Virus record (IMG/VR): IMGVR_UViG_3300029813_000127 | Span: 1 to 27,846 of that record | Reading direction: 5' to 3' (one strand) | DNA: 27,846 bases | Source of the DNA: a virus | Part shown: one piece after another, positions 25,441 through 27,846 of the stretch | Position numbering within the stretch: the first letter of the stretch is position 1 | Layout: each line of letters begins with the position of its first letter | The notes under the pieces: generated by a model | Databases searched by the model: none | What the model saw: only the letters and a program-made list of their open reading frames with translations | Told to the model about the DNA's origin: nothing | Position numbers and translations under genes: made by a program

Positions 25441-25686
25441 ATGGTAAGCCTATACAAAAGACTATGGAGCAAAATAGGTGGCCGGCCCTGGACTTATATT
25501 TGGCGAGACATCTATCACAAGGCTGAGTATGTAATACAACTCCTTTGGTTCTTCACCGGTATAGCTGTGTATTACTATCTTGGATGGGTCGGCGTTATTC
25601 TATTCTGGATATTCTACACCTATGGCTACATCAATGGACACTTCCACTGGGGAACGAAGTGGATTGAGAGGCAGGAAGGCAAATGA
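25441..25686 (+). CDS. Small membrane protein, possible holin
   Basis: 81 residues starting directly on the preceding stop. Residues about 30-62 are a continuous aromatic-hydrophobic stretch (VIQLLWFFTGIAVYYYLGWV, then GVILFWIFYT), long enough for one long or two short membrane helices. The ends are charged. Phage holins and holin regulators have this size and form, and the place after the tail genes is where lysis genes sit. No sequence family is recognised. Its stop overlaps the next start as ATGA. Confidence 0.6.
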   Translation: MVSLYKRLWSKIGGRPWTYIWRDIYHKAEYVIQLLWFFTGIAVYYYLGWVGVILFWIFYTYGYINGHFHWGTKWIERQEGK

Positions 25687-25763
25687 TTAGACTTATCCTA
25701 TTTATTGTAATATTCATAAGTGTGTTTTTCGGGGTGTGCTGGCTATTGGCTTTCAAACTATGA
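25683..25763 (+). CDS. 26-residue single-pass membrane peptide
   Basis: ATG 25683 overlaps the previous stop (ATGA) and is preceded by AGGAAGG four bases away, an unusually good ribosome site. The product is little more than a membrane helix (LILFIVIFISVFFGVCWLL). Such mini-proteins occur in lysis cassettes as holin partners or antiholins. Translation is supported by the coupling and the ribosome site. The role is inferred. Confidence 0.55.
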   Translation: MIRLILFIVIFISVFFGVCWLLAFKL

Positions 25764-25795
25764 CGCCGATAAGCCTGACAGAAGGGGGAATAGTT

Positions 25796-26020
25796 ATGAA
25801 CAATAACTTTTTTGCCAAAATGTGTAAAGAGGCTATAGAGGAGCTTGCTTCAGGCGAAAAGAGCTGGAGGGAAATTGAGACCAACACCCTATTTCTCGCC
25901 TGCTTCGGGATACTCTATAATCAACTGATGCACAAGCTGGCCTATCCCCTGCGATGGCTCGCGGGGTGCGCTCTGGCTGCTGTTATTACTTATATAGTAA
26001 CCTCTATCCTATCAGGTTGA
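25796..26020 (+). CDS. Small protein with C-terminal membrane helix
   Basis: ATG 25796 is chosen because GAAGGGGG (25781-25788) lies 7 bases upstream, though an ATG at 25760 overlapping the previous stop (ATGA) could also be used. The 74-residue protein has a charged N-terminal helix (KMCKEAIEELASGEKSW) and a C-terminal membrane segment (WLAGCALAAVITYIVTSIL). It is one of three consecutive small membrane proteins, so the block is a plausible lysis (holin) cassette, although no endolysin is present. The operon terminates after it. Confidence 0.6.
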   Translation: MNNNFFAKMCKEAIEELASGEKSWREIETNTLFLACFGILYNQLMHKLAYPLRWLAGCALAAVITYIVTSILSG

Positions 26021-26037
26021 AAAACAACCTCACGGGA

Positions 26038-26067
26038 CGCATCAGGATTGAAATCTGAGCGTTTTTT
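26038..26067 (+). terminator. First terminator of the late operon
   Basis: CGC, TCA and GATT (26038-26049, with two single-base bulges) pair with AATCTGAGCG (26052-26061) over a 2-base loop, and TTTTTT follows (26062-26067). An imperfect stem directly joined to a T-run is a good rho-independent terminator. Confidence 0.6.
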
Positions 26068-26096
26068 GATGATAGTTAATGGTTTGACACCTGTTT

Positions 26097-26134
26097 CCCC
26101 CTCTCCTTCAAAGGAGAGGGGGATTTTCTTTATT
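26097..26134 (+). terminator. Strong terminator of the late operon
   Basis: CCCCCTCTCC (26097-26106) pairs perfectly with GGAGAGGGGG (26113-26122) around TTCAAA, followed by ATTTTCTTTATT. It is the strongest terminator in the window. With the hairpin at 26038 it forms a double stop between the late operon and the downstream nuclease gene. Confidence 0.85.
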
Positions 26135-26162
26135 GTCTGGAATATCGTAAAATAATAGTGAG

Positions 26163-26654
26163 ATGCCACAATTAGGGGATATTAAAAGAGCTAGGGATTT
26201 AGGATACAAAGGCCGAGACAAACATATATGGGCTGCATGCTCAGAATGTGGGAGAGAGCGATGGGTTCTTCTTAGACTTAATATACTCCCTAAAAAATGC
26301 TGGGCTTGTGCTACTAAACAGATGGGTTTAGCCTTCAAATGCGGTGAGGAAAACCCAAGATGGAATGGCGGGAGATTCAAAACCACAGATGGATATATTG
26401 CTGTGAAGTTACAGCCTAATGACCCATTTTACCCGATGGCTACTAAACGAGGCTATGTCTTGGAGCATCGCCTCATTATGGCAAAGCATCTAGGGCGGTG
26501 TCTCCTAGACGAGGAGGTTGTCCATCACGATGATGACAATGGATTAAACAATTCATTTTTTAATTTAATTTTGTTTATTTCAACCGCTGTTCACTCCGCC
26601 CTACATATGAAAGCACAATCTAATCTCTATTTGAAATCGCAATCTAAAAATTAA
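26163..26654 (+). CDS. Second HNH endonuclease with zinc ribbon
   Basis: 163 residues, homing-type HNH nuclease. Ribbon cysteines C26/C29 and C46/C49; then YVLEHRLIMAKHLGR and the HNH core with H121-H122-D123-D124, NN at 129-130, N134-L135 and H144/H148. All expected positions are present, so it is probably intact. The N-terminal 50 and the YVLEHR segment match the nuclease at 20924, although the DNA differs at many sites, so this is an old paralogue rather than a recent copy. It stands alone between the late terminators and the integrase; its stop overlaps the integrase stop by three bases, convergently. Its ribosome site is weak. Confidence 0.85.
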   Translation: MPQLGDIKRARDLGYKGRDKHIWAACSECGRERWVLLRLNILPKKCWACATKQMGLAFKCGEENPRWNGGRFKTTDGYIAVKLQPNDPFYPMATKRGYVLEHRLIMAKHLGRCLLDEEVVHHDDDNGLNNSFFNLILFISTAVHSALHMKAQSNLYLKSQSKN

Positions 26655-27616
26655 AATTTCATATTGTCCACAGGACTGGCTTTTTGGTGTGCTTTGAAAG
26701 AATCTTCCACTCCCAATGTTGAGACATACCGCCTAGTCATGTAAAGTGATTCATGGCCAAGTATAAGTTGTAAGGCGAATTCACCCATTCCATTTCTCAG
26801 ACAAGTAGTCGCAAAACTGTGGCGAAAAGTGTGGGGTGAACAGCGAACACCTGTAAAGCCTGCCCTCTTTCCTAGCTTTCCAATCATCAACTCAATTCCC
26901 CAATGGGTAAGAGGTCTCCGTTCCTCGCTGACCCACAAGCAAGGTAGCCCATCATTCCTCATCAAGAGATACCTCAGTATAGCCTTCTGTGCCTTTTTGC
27001 CGATCCTAACTACCCTCTCTTTAGCACCTTTGCCCATCACCTTTATTGTCTCGCGGTCAAAGTCTATGTCCTTGAGCTGAATGTTAGCCAGCTCTGATAA
27101 CCTTAACCCGGTATCAAGAAAGGTGAGGATAATGGCTTTGTTTCTAGCTCCCAAGAATTTGCTATCATCACATAAGAGGAGCAAATCCTGTATCTGTTCG
27201 GGCTTGAAGGGCTGGATAATTTTATCGGGTGGTTTGCGAAGCCGAATTGAGGACATCGGGCTTTGTTTCAATGTTCCTTCATCTACCATCCAGGCGAAGA
27301 ATCGCTTTATAGCTCGGTAATTATTATAGACAGAGACTCGTTGGCAGGTGTCCTGGAGCTTCAGAAGGAATAACCTAATGTGATGTGGTGTAATGTGATG
27401 TGGTGTAATGTGATGTGGGTCGGTTATCTCAAGGCCAGCTAAAAATCTAACAAAGACGCTTAACTTTTGGTCATAGCCCTTGATAGTCCAGGGCGAAAGC
27501 TCCTCCACCCTGCACGATAATAGGAAGACTTTGAGTTGTCCCTCAAGAGTTCTTTGGTCTACGCCAGATAGCGAGCCTATCTGAACCTTATTGATAGTTC
27601 TTTGGTCTAGAGTCAT
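26651..27616 (-). CDS. int: Tyrosine integrase
   Basis: 321-residue site-specific recombinase of the XerC/phage integrase family. The N-terminal core-binding domain (residues about 25-115) and catalytic domain (from 140) are in the usual order. R172 (TGLRLSEL), K199 in GKGAKERVV, H262 and R265 (HTFRHSF), H288 (LGHES) and the nucleophile Y297 (RRYVS) are all present, so it is expected to be active. It lies 36 bases from the tRNA gene, consistent with integration at the tRNA 3' end. Residues 67-79 are a triple PHHIT-like repeat within the core-binding domain, unusual for the family. No strong ribosome site precedes the ATG, so translation might depend on read-through from the tRNA transcript. 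Confidence 0.93.
   Translation of the reverse strand: MTLDQRTINKVQIGSLSGVDQRTLEGQLKVFLLSCRVEELSPWTIKGYDQKLSVFVRFLAGLEITDPHHITPHHITPHHIRLFLLKLQDTCQRVSVYNNYRAIKRFFAWMVDEGTLKQSPMSSIRLRKPPDKIIQPFKPEQIQDLLLLCDDSKFLGARNKAIILTFLDTGLRLSELANIQLKDIDFDRETIKVMGKGAKERVVRIGKKAQKAILRYLLMRNDGLPCLWVSEERRPLTHWGIELMIGKLGKRAGFTGVRCSPHTFRHSFATTCLRNGMGEFALQLILGHESLYMTRRYVSTLGVEDSFKAHQKASPVDNMKF
27377..27418 (-). repeat. 15-base tandem repeat inside the integrase gene
   Basis: Plus-strand units AATGTGATGTGGTGT at 27377-27391 and 27392-27406, and a partial third at 27407-27418. They encode repeated HHITP in the core-binding domain (residues about 67-80). The 15-base length keeps the frame, so copy number could change without destroying the gene. 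Confidence 0.9.
27548..27609. repeat. 14-base direct repeat at the integrase start
   Basis: AGTTCTTTGGTCTA occurs at 27548-27561 and again at 27596-27609, 48 bases apart. They encode two DQRT copies near the integrase N-terminus (residues 4 and 20). Direct repeats beside an integration site are often integrase or excisionase arm-binding sites. Confidence 0.55.
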
Positions 27617-27724
<108 letters not shown>

Positions 27725-27732
27725 ACAGGCAA

Positions 27733-27762
27733 AATATAGCACGCCTCAAATTAAGCTGTCAA
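27733..27762 (-). promoter_or_regulatory. Promoter of the tRNA gene
   Basis: On the minus strand TTGACA (27762-27757) is followed after 18 bases by TATATT (27738-27733), a few bases before the tRNA 5' end at 27724. Spacing and both boxes fit a vegetative sigma factor. Being outside the tRNA's phage side, it is presumably host DNA. Confidence 0.65.
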
Positions 27763-27785
27763 TTTCCGTGTAGCTCTCCCGGAAT

Positions 27786-27845
27786 CTAGTCAACCCCGGT
27801 AACATATTTTCTTAATTCATCAGGCAATTTGCTCTTGTCATTGGT
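27786..27845 (-). CDS. Possible C-terminal end of a chromosomal gene
   Basis: On the minus strand the frame from the window edge stays open for 19 codons (TNDKSKLPDELRKYVTGVD) and ends with TAG at 27788-27786. The other two frames contain stops sooner. Its short length means that it could be chance. If real it is host DNA beyond the prophage. Confidence 0.35.
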   Translation of the reverse strand, partial: TNDKSKLPDELRKYVTGVD

Positions 27846-27846
27846 A

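Noticed and set aside
26163-26654. Frameshifted or degenerate HNH gene
   Set aside because: The C-terminal segment looked odd (SFFNLILF), but the HH-D, NN, NL and final HxxxH positions are all present in one frame, so it is treated as intact.

Overview
The window is the late (virion and lysis) half of a tailed-phage genome integrated in a bacterial chromosome. The right boundary is visible. A tyrosine integrase on the minus strand (26651-27616) lies 36 bases from the 3' end of a methionine-type (CAT anticodon) tRNA gene (27653-27724, minus). Beyond the tRNA are its likely host promoter and the tail end of a possible chromosomal gene. The left boundary and the early/replication/lysogeny-control genes are outside the window. 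Short Shine-Dalgarno-led genes packed with 1-4 base overlaps mark a bacterial host. Frequent AGA/AGG and ATA codons with moderate GC would fit an anaerobic lineage such as Dehalococcoidia (Chloroflexota), but this host guess is weak and rests on general impression only.

Layout on the plus strand: end of an unidentified gene (1-336); a 229-base noncoding, hairpin-rich leader (337-565); small and large terminase (566-2721); portal (2731-4422); two small genes; a giant 2351-residue polyvalent-type protein (4908-11963); scaffold (12066-12842); major capsid protein (12863-14059); a possible decoration protein; four small genes including a head-tail adaptor candidate (15189-16025); a zinc-ribbon protein and a small virion protein (to 16780). 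Then comes an accessory-looking block (16839-21484): a YkgJ-type cysteine-cluster protein, a zinc-ribbon protein, a 1080-residue fibre-like protein with 32 complete 20-residue repeats, and an HNH endonuclease. After it follow an Ig-like small tail protein and a 911-residue tail-tip/fibre protein (to 24531). A lone minus-strand gene for a membrane-anchored transglutaminase-like protein (24505-24951), with its own promoter, sits in the middle as a moron. The block ends with small coiled-coil and membrane proteins (24996-26020, possible holin functions), two consecutive terminators, a second HNH endonuclease related to the first, and the integrase.

The terminase, portal, scaffold and capsid genes would build and fill the head. 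The adaptor-like and tail-tip genes would build the tail, and the giant protein is a candidate internal/ejected virion protein because it lies between portal and scaffold. No tape-measure, tail-tube or sheath gene and no classical endolysin is recognisable. Tail type and lysis mechanism are therefore open. The most unusual features are the giant polyvalent protein, the repeat fibre, the YkgJ-type protein in a virion operon, the transglutaminase-like moron, and the unusual number of small zinc-ribbon proteins.
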